A stretch of 64,000 nucleotides of DNA from JBJYIN01 sp046237015. GTDB taxonomy: Bacteria; Pseudomonadota; Gammaproteobacteria; Enterobacterales; Enterobacteriaceae. Location: the NCBI RefSeq assembly GCF_046237015.1, contig NZ_JBJYIN010000006.1, positions 186,001-250,000 on the forward strand, given 5' to 3'. Shown here one piece after another: positions 18,027 to 27,740 of this stretch; the stretch's first letter is position 1; each line of letters begins with the position of its first letter. A program made the translations under genes and the position numbers. A model generated the notes under the pieces. It did not search any database. It was not told where the DNA came from and saw nothing but the letters and a program-made list of their open reading frames with translations.

Positions 18027-20582
18027 TTAGAACAATTCTTCGCTCTGCCCATTGTCCATCAACGTCGTACCGACTTCATGTACTTCATATTCGCTTGGCT
18101 GTGTGCCTGTAATAAAGTACTCAGACCGGCTATTTCCGCCACCGTTAGACAATTTTCCACTGTTGCGATCGATAGTGACGCTAACAATACCTGGCGGCGG
18201 TGTCAGTGGTTGCTCCGGAATACCGGCCAGCGCGGCTTTCATAAAGTCATCCCAGGCTGGCTGGGCGGATTTTGCGCCGCCCTCGTAGCCTGAAATCTGA
18301 TCTTTAATCACGCCAGACGCGCTGCTTGCACCAAGATCGCGGCGATGATCGTCAAAGCCAATCCAGACGGAGGTCACCAGATTGGGACCATAGCCGGAGA
18401 ACCAGGCATCTTTGGAACTGTTTGTCGTCCCTGTTTTCCCGCCAATATCACGGCGTTTTAGATCCCGGCCCGCACGCCAACCTGTCCCCATCCAACCAGG
18501 CTCACCGAAGACATTACTGTTCAATGCATCTTTGATCAGGAAAGCGAGCGGAGTACTAATCACATGTGGTGCATAAGGTTGTGCGGTACTTTGTTGTGCT
18601 TCCTGCGGTGTAACGGGCTCAAGCTGCGGCATTGGCAGTATACCCTGCGGGTTTTCCTGAGAGGTCGCAACATTTTCCATACTGTCGGTAGACAACACGG
18701 CGGAACGTTGGGTTTCGCCATACACTAGCGGTAAATTACAGGTATCGCAGACCACTTTGGGCGTAGCGGTAAAGACGGTCCCGCCAGCTTCACTTTCAAT
18801 TTTGGTAATGAAATACGGATCGACTAAATAGCCGCCGTTAGACATCACCGCATAACCTCGCACGACCTGCAATGGTGTGAATGACGCAGCACCGAGTGCG
18901 AGTGATTCAGTGTGGACGATGTTTTGTTCAGGGAAACCAAAACGCTGTAGATATTCGGCCGCATAATCAACGCCCATTGCTCGCATGGCGCGAACCATGA
19001 CCACGTTCTTGGATTGTCCCAACCCCTGGCGCAATCGGATCGGACCATCATAAGTTGCTGGCGAGTTTTTCGGGCGCCAGTCAGAACCGGCCCCAGCATC
19101 CCAACGGGTAATCGGCACGTCGTTGAGGATGGTTGCCAATGTCAGACCTTTGTCCATTGCCGCAGTGTAAAGGAATGGCTTGATGTTCGAGCCAATCTGA
19201 CGTAATGCTTGCGTCGCGCGATTGAACTTGCTTTGGTTGAAGTCAAAACCGCCGACTAAGGCCTCGATCGCGCCGTTTGTGGGATTAAGCGAAACCAAAG
19301 CCGAATTGACATCGGGCACCTGACCTAACCACCAATCGTTATCGACTTTCCGTACCCACACTTGTTGACCTGTTTGCACGACGTCCGTTACGCGTTTAGG
19401 TGTCGGGCCTTGCTGGGTATCGGAACGGTAAGGTCGTGCCCAACGCATACCCGCCATTGGCAGGGAAACATTGCTGCCGTCAGACAACATGGCAATCGCG
19501 CCATCGGCAGCCGTGTTGGTAATAACGGCTGGGAATAGCGGACCATAAACGGGTAACGTTTTCAGCGCGGCGACAATTTTTGCTTGATCCCAGGCGCTTT
19601 CACCCACTTTCCACAACACCTTCTCAGGGCCGCGATAGCCATGGCGCATATCATATGCCATGACGTTATTGCGTAATGCATCCTGAGCGGCCAACTGTAA
19701 TTTTTTGGTGATAGTGGTGTAGACCTTGTAGCCATCGTTATAAGCGTCGTCGCCATAACGTTTCACCATTTCCTGACGCACCATCTCCGCAAGATACGGT
19801 GCTGAGAAAGCAATTTGCGGGGCGTGGTAGTTAGCATCCAGCTTTTCGCTACGGGCTTCATCGTACTGCGCCTGAGTGATGTAATTTTCATCTTTCATTC
19901 GGGCTAATACGACATTACGACGTGCGATGGCACGATCATAGGAGTAAAGCGGGTTAAAGGTGGACGGTGCTTTCGGTAGGCCAGCAATCATCGCCATTTC
20001 ACTGAGCGTTAGCTGTTCAACCGAACGACCAAAGTAAACATGAGCCGCTGCACCAACGCCATAAGCTCGATAGCCGAGATAAATCTTATTCAGATAAAGC
20101 TCAAGTATTTCTTCTTTAGTGAGCAGTTGCTCAATGCGGATCGCCAGAAACACTTCTTTGATTTTACGTGTCAACGTGCGTTCAGGGCTGAGGAAGAAAT
20201 TTCGGGCAAGCTGTTGCGTAATGGTACTGGCACCTTGAGAGGCGTGACCGGAGGTTAACGCAATAGACGCGGCACGAATAATACCGACCGGATCGACGCC
20301 GTGGTGTTCATAGAAACGGCTATCTTCCGTCGCAATAAACGCGTTCACCATCACGGGAGGAATTTGATCCAGTTTGAGTGGAATACGGCGTTTTTCGCCA
20401 AATTGTGCAATCAAATCGCCGTCGGCGCTGTACACCTGCATAGGCGTTTGCAATCGAATGTCTTTTAGTGTGGCGACATCGGGCAATTGTGGTTCGATAT
20501 AACGGTACAAACCATATATCGAGGCAGCTCCCAACAGGATGCAAGTTACTGCAAGGATGAGTAAATACTTTACGAACTTCAC
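18027..20582 (-). CDS. mrcA: Penicillin-binding protein 1A
   Basis: An 851-residue class A PBP (E. coli PBP1A has 850). It has an N-terminal membrane anchor (about residues 5-25), a GT51 glycosyltransferase domain (EDSRFYEHHGVDPVG, ASTITQQLARN), an OB-like insert, and a transpeptidase domain with SxxK in GSNIKPF, SxN at SKN, and KTG in GGKTGTTNSSKDAW. It polymerises and crosslinks peptidoglycan at the inner membrane. The start codon is GTG (20580-20582), not ATG. It is divergent from hofM, as in E. coli. Confidence 0.99.
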   Translation of the reverse strand: MKFVKYLLILAVTCILLGAASIYGLYRYIEPQLPDVATLKDIRLQTPMQVYSADGDLIAQFGEKRRIPLKLDQIPPVMVNAFIATEDSRFYEHHGVDPVGIIRAASIALTSGHASQGASTITQQLARNFFLSPERTLTRKIKEVFLAIRIEQLLTKEEILELYLNKIYLGYRAYGVGAAAHVYFGRSVEQLTLSEMAMIAGLPKAPSTFNPLYSYDRAIARRNVVLARMKDENYITQAQYDEARSEKLDANYHAPQIAFSAPYLAEMVRQEMVKRYGDDAYNDGYKVYTTITKKLQLAAQDALRNNVMAYDMRHGYRGPEKVLWKVGESAWDQAKIVAALKTLPVYGPLFPAVITNTAADGAIAMLSDGSNVSLPMAGMRWARPYRSDTQQGPTPKRVTDVVQTGQQVWVRKVDNDWWLGQVPDVNSALVSLNPTNGAIEALVGGFDFNQSKFNRATQALRQIGSNIKPFLYTAAMDKGLTLATILNDVPITRWDAGAGSDWRPKNSPATYDGPIRLRQGLGQSKNVVMVRAMRAMGVDYAAEYLQRFGFPEQNIVHTESLALGAASFTPLQVVRGYAVMSNGGYLVDPYFITKIESEAGGTVFTATPKVVCDTCNLPLVYGETQRSAVLSTDSMENVATSQENPQGILPMPQLEPVTPQEAQQSTAQPYAPHVISTPLAFLIKDALNSNVFGEPGWMGTGWRAGRDLKRRDIGGKTGTTNSSKDAWFSGYGPNLVTSVWIGFDDHRRDLGASSASGVIKDQISGYEGGAKSAQPAWDDFMKAALAGIPEQPLTPPPGIVSVTIDRNSGKLSNGGGNSRSEYFITGTQPSEYEVHEVGTTLMDNGQSEELF

Positions 20583-20758
20583 CTGAGATTTTCCATTCAG
20601 TAGCGTTTGGACAGTTTATAAACAATTGAGCGCTAGTATAAAGGTAAGCCAGCACTGTGGATACGTTCTTTTGTACCCTTCATCTTTTGAGTCGCTGGTG
20701 TCACCTTCCCGCAACTTGAAATCGATTGGGTATCTTAACTAAGGATATCGGGTTGAAC

Positions 20759-21610
20759 ATGGCTTATCACATCTGGCGGGTTGGGTTAGATATACAAAAT
20801 GGTTTTATGCGTGCGATGGCGGTTCAGCCCCGTCGTGGTGGCTGGCAACTTCGCCATTGGTGGCAGTTTCCATTGCCAGATGAAACGTTACGCGCAGGTA
20901 GTTTACACGATACTGAGGTTCTTTGTGAGGTCTTACTGAAATGGCGTCGGTTATTACCTCGCCATATTTCATTGAGAGTCGCTTTCCCCGCCGAGCAAGT
21001 ATTGCAGCAGCGGTTGCCAGCACCCGATAACCGATTAAAAGAACCTGAACGAAGTTGGTACATTGAAAGTATGGCTGCAAGAAAGTTACCGATCAGTAGC
21101 GATTTATTATCCATTGACTATCGTCCCGATCCTTGTGCGCCGACGTCATTGGTTATCACTGCTGCAAAACGAAGTGAGTTGACTCGCTGGCTGACCTGTT
21201 TACACGATGTGGGTCTCACGCCCGATATTGTTGATATTTCAGCAAGTTCCATTCGTAGTATGGCCATGTTTGCCGGACTTAAAATTAATCGAATTTTTTT
21301 GCATCGTCTGGTTGATAGTTGGCTCTGGGTGTCGCCACTTAACCATGCCTTTCATTTTGGTGTGATTCACGGTGACGAAGGGGGCGAGAGTTCTGAAATT
21401 TTGCCATTGGTTCGCTCTCGCTATGGGGAGACCGTTGATGATGTGGCGTATTACAGTTGCTCGTCCTCTGCTTTAGTCGTACCTGAATCAACGTCATTAC
21501 AACCATGGTCACCCTTGACGGTGTTTAGCCATATGCAGCCTCCCTTACCTGATTTTCCCTCGGCTTTTGTGATTGCGAGTGGTTTAGCGTTACGTCCGGA
21601 GGATGTCTGA
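20759..21610 (+). CDS. hofM: HofM, PilM-like component of DNA uptake/utilisation
   Basis: A 283-residue protein at the E. coli hofM position and similar at its start (MAYHIWRVGLDIQ). PilM/ComA-like proteins have an actin-like fold and recruit PilN at the membrane. Sequence conservation is weak beyond the N-terminus, as is usual for this family. The ATG at 20759 is chosen by homology; a TTG two codons upstream is better spaced from AAGGATA. It heads the operon hofMNOPQ, needed in E. coli and Haemophilus (comA-E) for use of external DNA. Confidence 0.88.
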   Translation: MAYHIWRVGLDIQNGFMRAMAVQPRRGGWQLRHWWQFPLPDETLRAGSLHDTEVLCEVLLKWRRLLPRHISLRVAFPAEQVLQQRLPAPDNRLKEPERSWYIESMAARKLPISSDLLSIDYRPDPCAPTSLVITAAKRSELTRWLTCLHDVGLTPDIVDISASSIRSMAMFAGLKINRIFLHRLVDSWLWVSPLNHAFHFGVIHGDEGGESSEILPLVRSRYGETVDDVAYYSCSSSALVVPESTSLQPWSPLTVFSHMQPPLPDFPSAFVIASGLALRPEDV

Positions 21611-21612
21611 AC

Positions 21613-22182
21613 ATGCTGTTGGTAAACCTATTACCTTGGCGTCAGCATCGGTTACGAAAACACGCCAGACTTTGGCTGATGATCTTGTTTCTGCAACTAT
21701 TGGTCGCGACTGCGTTTTTTGGCACCGTTTATTCGCTTTGGCATCGCCAGTATATCCAGTTGCAGCGGGAACTTCATGAAGTCTCCGAGCGACGGCAACA
21801 GCGTCTTTCGCACTATCAGCAGGTTCGCCAGGTATGGGAAACATTGCAGAATCATCAGGCTCAACGTGAGGCTGATAGGCAGGGACGTCACCATAACCAG
21901 CGTTATATCAGCGTACTGGAACAACTCTCTCCTATGGTGCCCGAACGCCTCTGGTTAACCGAGATTATCGATCGTGGTACGCACTTATCGATTGTTGGAA
22001 TGAGTGAAAATTATCCTGAAATCGTCAATTTTAACCGCACGTTGGGCCGTCACCCTGCTATGGCGCGGGTGAGTGTAGTGAATGCGGTCAGGCTGCAAAA
22101 TGGGCATTCACTCCTGCGTTTTTCCCTCCGTGCCGATTGGCAACTCAAGGGACCCGACGTTCAAGGTGTCGATCATGACTAA
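21613..22182 (+). CDS. hofN: HofN, PilN-like inner-membrane protein
   Basis: A 189-residue protein with the PilN hallmark NLLPWR(Q) at its cytoplasmic N-terminus, one membrane segment (about residues 22-42), then a coiled coil and a periplasmic domain. PilN binds PilM through the NLLPWR motif. It begins two bases after hofM ends and overlaps hofO by eight bases. Confidence 0.88.
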   Translation: MLLVNLLPWRQHRLRKHARLWLMILFLQLLVATAFFGTVYSLWHRQYIQLQRELHEVSERRQQRLSHYQQVRQVWETLQNHQAQREADRQGRHHNQRYISVLEQLSPMVPERLWLTEIIDRGTHLSIVGMSENYPEIVNFNRTLGRHPAMARVSVVNAVRLQNGHSLLRFSLRADWQLKGPDVQGVDHD

Positions 22183-22759
22183 CTCAATGTTCAACTGGAC
22201 ACGTTGGATAAGCCAGCCATTCTGGGTTTTGGCAATGGTGCAGATTGTTGTGGTGACGGTTTTCATACTGTTGGGAAACGAGACGATTTTGGGAGGTGTA
22301 AGGCAGGAGATCGTGGATATTAAACAGCAAATCGATGAGCAATCACAGGCGCTACACAATATTCAGCAGCAACTGGCGATGATGCCCTTATTGGCCGATA
22401 TGCAGGCGCAATTGGCCACCGAAACAACCGATCAGCCCCCATTCCATACGGATATGCTAGCGCAATTGGTCGCTCATCCGCTTTCTCATGCGGGGGCGGT
22501 ACTGCTTTCCTTACAGCCAGAACAGCAAAAATCACAGACTACCTCGATGGGGGATGCATGGATATTGACCTTTCGTGCCGATTATTTGGGGTTGTTAACG
22601 GTGATTCGTCAATTTACTGCGTTGCCTTATGTTTTACGTATCGAACGGTTGGCTGTGAGATCGACAGAGACCCCTTTGCGTGCGGTGGCGGATCACACGC
22701 TGCATGTGGAAATGGTGGTCATGAGACCGATAGGTCAATGGAGTCAGCGCATTGAATAA
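22175..22759 (+). CDS. hofO: HofO, PilO-like inner-membrane protein
   Basis: A 194-residue protein with a single N-terminal membrane segment (about residues 12-32) and a coiled coil rich in Gln, as in PilO. The ATG at 22175 (MTNSMFNW) overlaps the end of hofN, giving translational coupling; the longer frame reading back to 22082 is contained in hofN and is rejected. Assigned by position and topology, since this family diverges fast. Confidence 0.82.
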   Translation: MTNSMFNWTRWISQPFWVLAMVQIVVVTVFILLGNETILGGVRQEIVDIKQQIDEQSQALHNIQQQLAMMPLLADMQAQLATETTDQPPFHTDMLAQLVAHPLSHAGAVLLSLQPEQQKSQTTSMGDAWILTFRADYLGLLTVIRQFTALPYVLRIERLAVRSTETPLRAVADHTLHVEMVVMRPIGQWSQRIE

Positions 22760-23159
22760 GATTGCCTGTCGTGTACGAATGATGCTGTTGTCCGCGATGT
22801 TGGGGCCGCTTATTGCTGCTCATAGCTATTCGTCAACGGAGAATCTTCGCGATCCCTTCCACCCTGTTGTCGCAGTGCCCTGCTCTCAAGCAGATACAAC
22901 CCCGCAGTGGCAGCTAAAGGGCGTGATGGGCAGAGCAGGAGATTGGGTCGGGTGGTTAGCTCAGCCAGATAGCCAATGGTTAAAATTGAAGCAAGGGGAG
23001 GCGATACCTTCAAGCCACTGGCAAGTAAGCCAATTGGATAAATTAGGAATGAAATTAACGCTAGTAGCACAACTAAGGGATTGTGATGGTCAGGCAACGA
23101 CAGTGTCGCTGACATCTCCGTTCATTAACCAGCGTAATGTTCGCCAGTCATCGCGTTAA
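22752..23159 (+). CDS. hofP: HofP, PilP-like periplasmic protein
   Basis: A 135-residue protein at the hofP position. It has a signal-like N-terminus (MMLLSAMLGPLIAAHSYS) and a PilP-like core with LRDPFHP and WQLKGVMG, the phrase that in PilP links the inner-membrane complex to the secretin. The start is uncertain: TTG at 22752 overlaps hofO by eight bases, and an ATG at 22779 is the first in-frame ATG. Confidence 0.78.
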   Translation: MNKIACRVRMMLLSAMLGPLIAAHSYSSTENLRDPFHPVVAVPCSQADTTPQWQLKGVMGRAGDWVGWLAQPDSQWLKLKQGEAIPSSHWQVSQLDKLGMKLTLVAQLRDCDGQATTVSLTSPFINQRNVRQSSR

Positions 23160-23215
23160 GTTTAGGTATAGCTGCGACGGTATTGACAACGATAATGTGT
23201 ATAACAAGGACGGTT

Positions 23216-24496
23216 ATGAAGCATCGATTAATACAGAAGATAATACTGAGTGGAATCGTGTCCACGTTACTGTTTCTTAGCCTATCGGTGATGGTAAAAG
23301 CTGAAACGAGAGTGTCTATGGCATTCGAGGACGCCGCCATTCAGCAGGTACTACAGGCATTAGCAGATTATCAGAAATTGAATTTGGTTATTGCCCCTGG
23401 GGTTGAGGGAACGCTGAATGTTAGGCTGGATGATGTCCCCTGGCAGCAAGCTTTGGATATTATTTTGCGTATGGGGCAGTTGGCCGTGGAACGTGACGGT
23501 AATGTCTTGTTGGTCTACCCGGCTGAATACCTTGAAGCCGTTGAGAATAGAAAACAGGAACAGCTTGCCCAGCAAATACAAAAACAGCCGTTACAGAATC
23601 TCTCCGTAACATTACGTTATGCGGATGTCGCAGACGTCGCAACCAGCGTGCAATCACAAAAAGGGTCCTTGTTGACGGAACGCGGCACCGTGACGGTGGA
23701 TAAACGAACCAACACGTTGCTGATTCGTGATACTGCGTCAGCTTTGGAGCAACTCAGACCTTGGGTTGCAGAGTTAGACTTACCTTTATCACAAGTGCAA
23801 TTGGCGGCACATATTGTGACGATCAGCAGTGAAAACTTACAAGAACTGGGGGTTAACTGGGGTTTGGGAACCAGTGACACAGCGAATAAGGCACTCAGGC
23901 TGAATAATTTCAATGTCAGTTTACCTGTTGAAACGCCGACGGTGAACGCTGGGTTCCATTTGGCTCGACTGAATGGTCGATTGCTGGATCTGGAGTTAAC
24001 GGCGTTAGAGCAGGAAAATCAGGTTGAAATTATCGCGAGCCCCAGGCTATTCACTGCACACCAGCAAACGGCCAGCATTAAGCAAGGAACGGAGATTCCC
24101 TACCAGGTGTCTAGTGGGGCTAGCGGGTCAACGTCGATTGAATTTAAAGAGGCGGTTTTGGGCATGGAGGTGACACCCAGTATTCTGCGTGCTGGGCGTA
24201 TTACGCTAAATTTGAAAATTAGCCAGAATATGCCAGGACAGACGATAAAGCAGGGGGATAATGGCGAAGCGTTGGCGATTGATAAACAAGAAATACAAAC
24301 TCAGGTTACGGTTGCTGATGGGGAAACGATTGTCTTGGGGGGGATCTTTCAGCAGCAGAAGAAGAACGGTCATCGCCAGGTGCCCGCTTTGGGCGATATT
24401 CCTGTCTTGGGGCATTTATTCAAAAATAGTTCTCAACAGCACACTCGAAGGGAATTAGTTATCTTTATTACGCCCACGCTCGTACCTGCGTCGTAG
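23216..24496 (+). CDS. hofQ: HofQ, outer-membrane DNA-uptake secretin
   Basis: A 426-residue PilQ/ComE-type secretin. It has a signal peptide ending near VMVKAETR, an N-terminal STN/secretin N domain (IQQVLQALADYQKLNLVIAPGVEG) and a secretin domain with VTPSI, IETQ-like IQTQVTVADGETIVLGGIF and PVLGHLFKN motifs. It should form the outer-membrane pore for DNA uptake as nutrient or for transformation. The start is fixed by AAGGA five bases before the ATG at 23216. Last gene of hofMNOPQ; aroK follows after 356 bases. Confidence 0.95.
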   Translation: MKHRLIQKIILSGIVSTLLFLSLSVMVKAETRVSMAFEDAAIQQVLQALADYQKLNLVIAPGVEGTLNVRLDDVPWQQALDIILRMGQLAVERDGNVLLVYPAEYLEAVENRKQEQLAQQIQKQPLQNLSVTLRYADVADVATSVQSQKGSLLTERGTVTVDKRTNTLLIRDTASALEQLRPWVAELDLPLSQVQLAAHIVTISSENLQELGVNWGLGTSDTANKALRLNNFNVSLPVETPTVNAGFHLARLNGRLLDLELTALEQENQVEIIASPRLFTAHQQTASIKQGTEIPYQVSSGASGSTSIEFKEAVLGMEVTPSILRAGRITLNLKISQNMPGQTIKQGDNGEALAIDKQEIQTQVTVADGETIVLGGIFQQQKKNGHRQVPALGDIPVLGHLFKNSSQQHTRRELVIFITPTLVPAS

Positions 24497-24852
24497 CTCG
24501 GTGATAGTAGGGTCCTCTGCTAACAGAAAAATGATGTTTTCATGACGGCGGTGTAATATTTTGATTGATTCGTGCCTTCTAAATTTGACGCTGCGGCGGA
24601 TTTAGCTTACAAGGGTTAGCGAATTGAGCACAAGAAGTGTTGTTCCACCGAAAATGTCGATAAAACATACTACCTTACCTGCTTAGGCAAGGTGGGGCAT
24701 TTTATTCGGTTGCCAAACTACCCTGAGTATTGAGATAATTTTTTGTCTGATTCTCGCACTATCGCTCATGAGGTTTCAGTTTAGGTCCCGCCGCTGGGTT
24801 GATTGGCGGGGCGGGTTATCATTAACGAATTGTCTTAGTAATACCAAAAAAC
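24497..24852. other. Intergenic region hofQ-aroK
   Basis: About 356 bases without a gene. It contains a hairpin, ACCTTACC (24672-24679) with GGCAAGGT (24685-24692, one wobble), followed by GGGGCATTTTATT, which may terminate hofQ or attenuate the aroK operon. No strong promoter consensus was found by eye, and no small ORF with a ribosome-binding site. Confidence 0.5.
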
Positions 24853-25374
24853 ATGGCAGAGAAACGCAATATCTTTCTGGTTGGGCCTATGGGTGCCGGC
24901 AAAAGCACTATTGGCCGTCAGTTAGCTCAGCAACTCAATATGGAGTTTTTCGACTCTGATCAAGAAATTGAGCGACGTACCGGGGCTGATGTGGGCTGGG
25001 TGTTCGATCTGGAAGGCGAAGAAGGCTTTCGCGATCGAGAAGAGAAAATCATTAATGAATTGACGGAAAAGCAAGGCATTGTTCTGGCGACAGGCGGTGG
25101 CTCGGTCAAGTCTCGTGAAACACGTAATCGTCTTTCCGCACGTGGTGTTGTCGTATACCTGGAAACGACGATCGAGAAGCAACTCGCCCGTACACAGCGC
25201 GATAAGAAGCGTCCGTTGCTTCAGGTTGAATCACCGCCGCGTGAAGTGCTGGAAGAGTTGGCGAGAGAGCGGAATCCTCTGTATGAGGAAATCGCCGATG
25301 TCACGATCCGTACTGACGAACAAAGCGCCAAGGTGGTTGCTAACCAGATCATTAATATGTTGGAAAACAACTGA
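24853..25374 (+). CDS. aroK: Shikimate kinase I
   Basis: A 173-residue kinase phosphorylating shikimate with ATP in aromatic amino acid biosynthesis. Walker A is GPMGAGKSTIGRQLA, the shikimate-binding DSD and FRDRE motifs follow, then GGGS and the lid arginines (RDKKRPLL). It is the first gene of the aroK-aroB-damX-dam-rpe-gph-trpS cluster, ordered as in E. coli. Confidence 0.99.
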   Translation: MAEKRNIFLVGPMGAGKSTIGRQLAQQLNMEFFDSDQEIERRTGADVGWVFDLEGEEGFRDREEKIINELTEKQGIVLATGGGSVKSRETRNRLSARGVVVYLETTIEKQLARTQRDKKRPLLQVESPPREVLEELARERNPLYEEIADVTIRTDEQSAKVVANQIINMLENN

Positions 25375-25446
25375 TTATCTGGCAGACAACTGAGTGCAAC
25401 GCATGATGTTCTATCATGCTGATTTTGAACAGGCTATTAAACGAGC

Positions 25447-26532
25447 ATGGAAAGAATTACCGTAACATTAGCGGAACGTAGTTATCCTATTACGATAGCC
25501 GCCGGATTGTTTAATGATTCGGCTTCTTTTATGCCGTTGAAAGCAGGAGATCAGGCCATGCTGGTAACCAACCAGACACTGGCCCCTCTTTATCTTGAGC
25601 ATGTACGCCGTGTGCTGGAACAAAGCGGCGTACATGTCGATCAGGTCATTTTACCGGATGGCGAGAAGTATAAATCGTTGACCATATTGGATCAGGTTTT
25701 TACTGCATTACTCGCCAAACCACATGGCCGTGATACGACTATTGTCGCTTTGGGTGGCGGTGTTATTGGCGATCTTGCCGGTTTTGCTGCCGCAAGTTAT
25801 CAACGCGGCGTTCGCTTTATTCAAGTGCCTACTACGCTACTGTCACAGGTTGATTCTTCTGTCGGCGGTAAAACGGCGGTGAATCATCCGCTGGGCAAAA
25901 ATATGATCGGCGCTTTCTATCAGCCTGCTTCTGTTGTCATTGATCTGGATTGCCTGAAGACCTTACCCGCTCGTGAACTGTCATCTGGCCTCGCGGAAGT
26001 CATTAAGTACGGCATTATTCTCGATCGTGATTTCTTTCTCTGGCTGGAGGAGAATATTGATGCGGTGTGTTCACTACAACATGATGCATTGGCATACTGT
26101 ATCCGCCGTTGTTGTGAACTGAAAGCGGCGGTTGTCGCGGCAGATGAACGTGAAAACGGCATGCGTGCGTTATTGAATCTTGGGCACACGTATGGTCACG
26201 CGATCGAAGCTGAAATGGGTTATGGGAACTGGTTGCACGGTGAGGCGGTCGCTGCTGGTATGGTCATGGCATCGTATGCTGCTCACCGTCTTGGGCAATT
26301 GACGACCGATGATATTGAACGAATCAAAGCACTGCTAGTACGGGCTGGTTTACCTGTCCGTGGGCCGGAGCAGATGTCACCAGAATCTTACCTTCCCCAC
26401 ATGATGCGAGATAAAAAAGTGCTGGCGGGTGAGTTGCGCCTTGTACTGCCGACATCAATTGGCCATTCAGAAGTCCGTGGTGGCGTAGCGCATGACATTG
26501 TGTTGGCGTCGATAACTGATTGTCTAGCCTGA
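25447..26532 (+). CDS. aroB: 3-dehydroquinate synthase
   Basis: A 361-residue NAD- and zinc-dependent enzyme converting DAHP to 3-dehydroquinate. NAD-binding GGGVIGDLAGFAAASY, the substrate site (PTTLLSQVDSSVGGKTAVNH) and zinc ligands (the Glu in GLAEVIKYG, His in LNLGHTYGHAIE and in LHGEAVA) are visible. It lies 72 bases downstream of aroK. Confidence 0.99.
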   Translation: MERITVTLAERSYPITIAAGLFNDSASFMPLKAGDQAMLVTNQTLAPLYLEHVRRVLEQSGVHVDQVILPDGEKYKSLTILDQVFTALLAKPHGRDTTIVALGGGVIGDLAGFAAASYQRGVRFIQVPTTLLSQVDSSVGGKTAVNHPLGKNMIGAFYQPASVVIDLDCLKTLPARELSSGLAEVIKYGIILDRDFFLWLEENIDAVCSLQHDALAYCIRRCCELKAAVVAADERENGMRALLNLGHTYGHAIEAEMGYGNWLHGEAVAAGMVMASYAAHRLGQLTTDDIERIKALLVRAGLPVRGPEQMSPESYLPHMMRDKKVLAGELRLVLPTSIGHSEVRGGVAHDIVLASITDCLA

Positions 26533-26683
26533 GTGTTTTCTGTCGTATTAACGAAATAACTAAGTGTTAACGACAGATGAACGCTGATGGTTTATGGTTA
26601 ATAAAATAAAATGCATTATGATTTAACAATTCGTCACGGAGAGAATGTCGCGAATTTTAGTTTTTTCAGTTGGGGGGTTTTAA

Positions 26684-27661
26684 ATGGATGAGTTTAAGCC
26701 GGAAGATGAGCTGAAGCCTGATACCAGCGATCGTCGACCCACTCGTCATCAAAGAAGTAGCCGCTTTTCTGCTCCGAAAATAGCATTATCCAGACAACAC
26801 CTGATGATTGGTATCGGGATTTTGGTGTTGGTATTGCTGATTATCGGTATTGGTTCTGCGTTACAGGCACCTTCTCAACCAGGAACATCCCAGGCCCAAA
26901 GCAGTGGTGAAAAGAGTATCGATCTCTCTTCATCTTCTTCTGTGGCACAAAACCCACCGCTTTCGGCTCCGGTTGAAAATCCAGTCGCTGTATCCGGTGA
27001 TGCCCCCCAAACTCCGCAGACGCTAAGTGCACCACCGATTTCTGGTACGCCAACGGATGCAGTTGTTCAACCGCAACCGAGTGGTCAGCAGCGTATTGAG
27101 TTACCGGGAAATATGGCAGACGCGCTTTCTCAGCAGCAAGGCCGCGTGAATGAATTTTCTCAGGGAGCGACAGGAACTAGTCTGCCATCGGCACCTGCTA
27201 CGTTGGCTCCATCGGCGAAAACGCCTGTGCGTAATAATGTACCTGCGGGGAAAAATACTCACAGCGCCAGCACAACTCACGCAAATGGAAAACCGGTCAC
27301 GCAGACACCATCGAAAGTGGCGACTCCTACAGTGACCAGTAAGCCTGCGAGCACGAGTCACGCAACGGCAACAGCATCAGGCGGCTCAATACAAAGTGCG
27401 CCAGCCAGTGCTTTTACATTGCAACTGAGTAGTGCATCCCGTTCTGATACCCTGAAGGCTTATGCGAAGCAGCATAATCTTGCTCATTCTTGGGTTTATG
27501 AAACGAAACGCGACGGAAAATCCTGGTATGTGTTAGTGACCGGTGTGTACGCTTCTTCCGCCGAAGCAAAACAGGCGATAGCAACATTGCCTGCTGATGT
27601 ACAAGCAAAAAAACCATGGGTTAAGCCGATCCGTCAGGTGAAGCAGGACTTGAATAAGTAA
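26684..27661 (+). CDS. damX: Cell-division SPOR-domain protein DamX
   Basis: A 325-residue bitopic inner-membrane protein. A charged cytoplasmic N-terminus is followed by one membrane helix (about residues 45-62), a long low-complexity Ser/Pro/Gln/Thr linker, and a C-terminal SPOR domain (about 250-320, FTLQLSSASRSDTLKAYAKQH, WYVLVTGVYAS) that binds denuded glycan at the septum. Shorter than E. coli DamX (428), mostly in the linker. GGGGGG lies nine bases before the ATG. Located between aroB and dam as in E. coli. Confidence 0.95.
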   Translation: MDEFKPEDELKPDTSDRRPTRHQRSSRFSAPKIALSRQHLMIGIGILVLVLLIIGIGSALQAPSQPGTSQAQSSGEKSIDLSSSSSVAQNPPLSAPVENPVAVSGDAPQTPQTLSAPPISGTPTDAVVQPQPSGQQRIELPGNMADALSQQQGRVNEFSQGATGTSLPSAPATLAPSAKTPVRNNVPAGKNTHSASTTHANGKPVTQTPSKVATPTVTSKPASTSHATATASGGSIQSAPASAFTLQLSSASRSDTLKAYAKQHNLAHSWVYETKRDGKSWYVLVTGVYASSAEAKQAIATLPADVQAKKPWVKPIRQVKQDLNK

Positions 27662-27740
27662 CACCAATTTTAGCCCTGATGTGCTGTCTGACACAGAGTA
27701 CAATCCGTGGCTCTGAAACGTATGAGTAACTAACGACGGC

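Noticed and set aside
20726..20758. Extended N-terminus for hofM (TTG start)
   Set aside because: The extra residues have no match in HofM/PilM proteins and precede the ribosome-binding site.
24768..24959. 63-codon frame overlapping the aroK start
   Set aside because: It runs out of frame into aroK, has no ribosome-binding site, and its translation resembles no protein.
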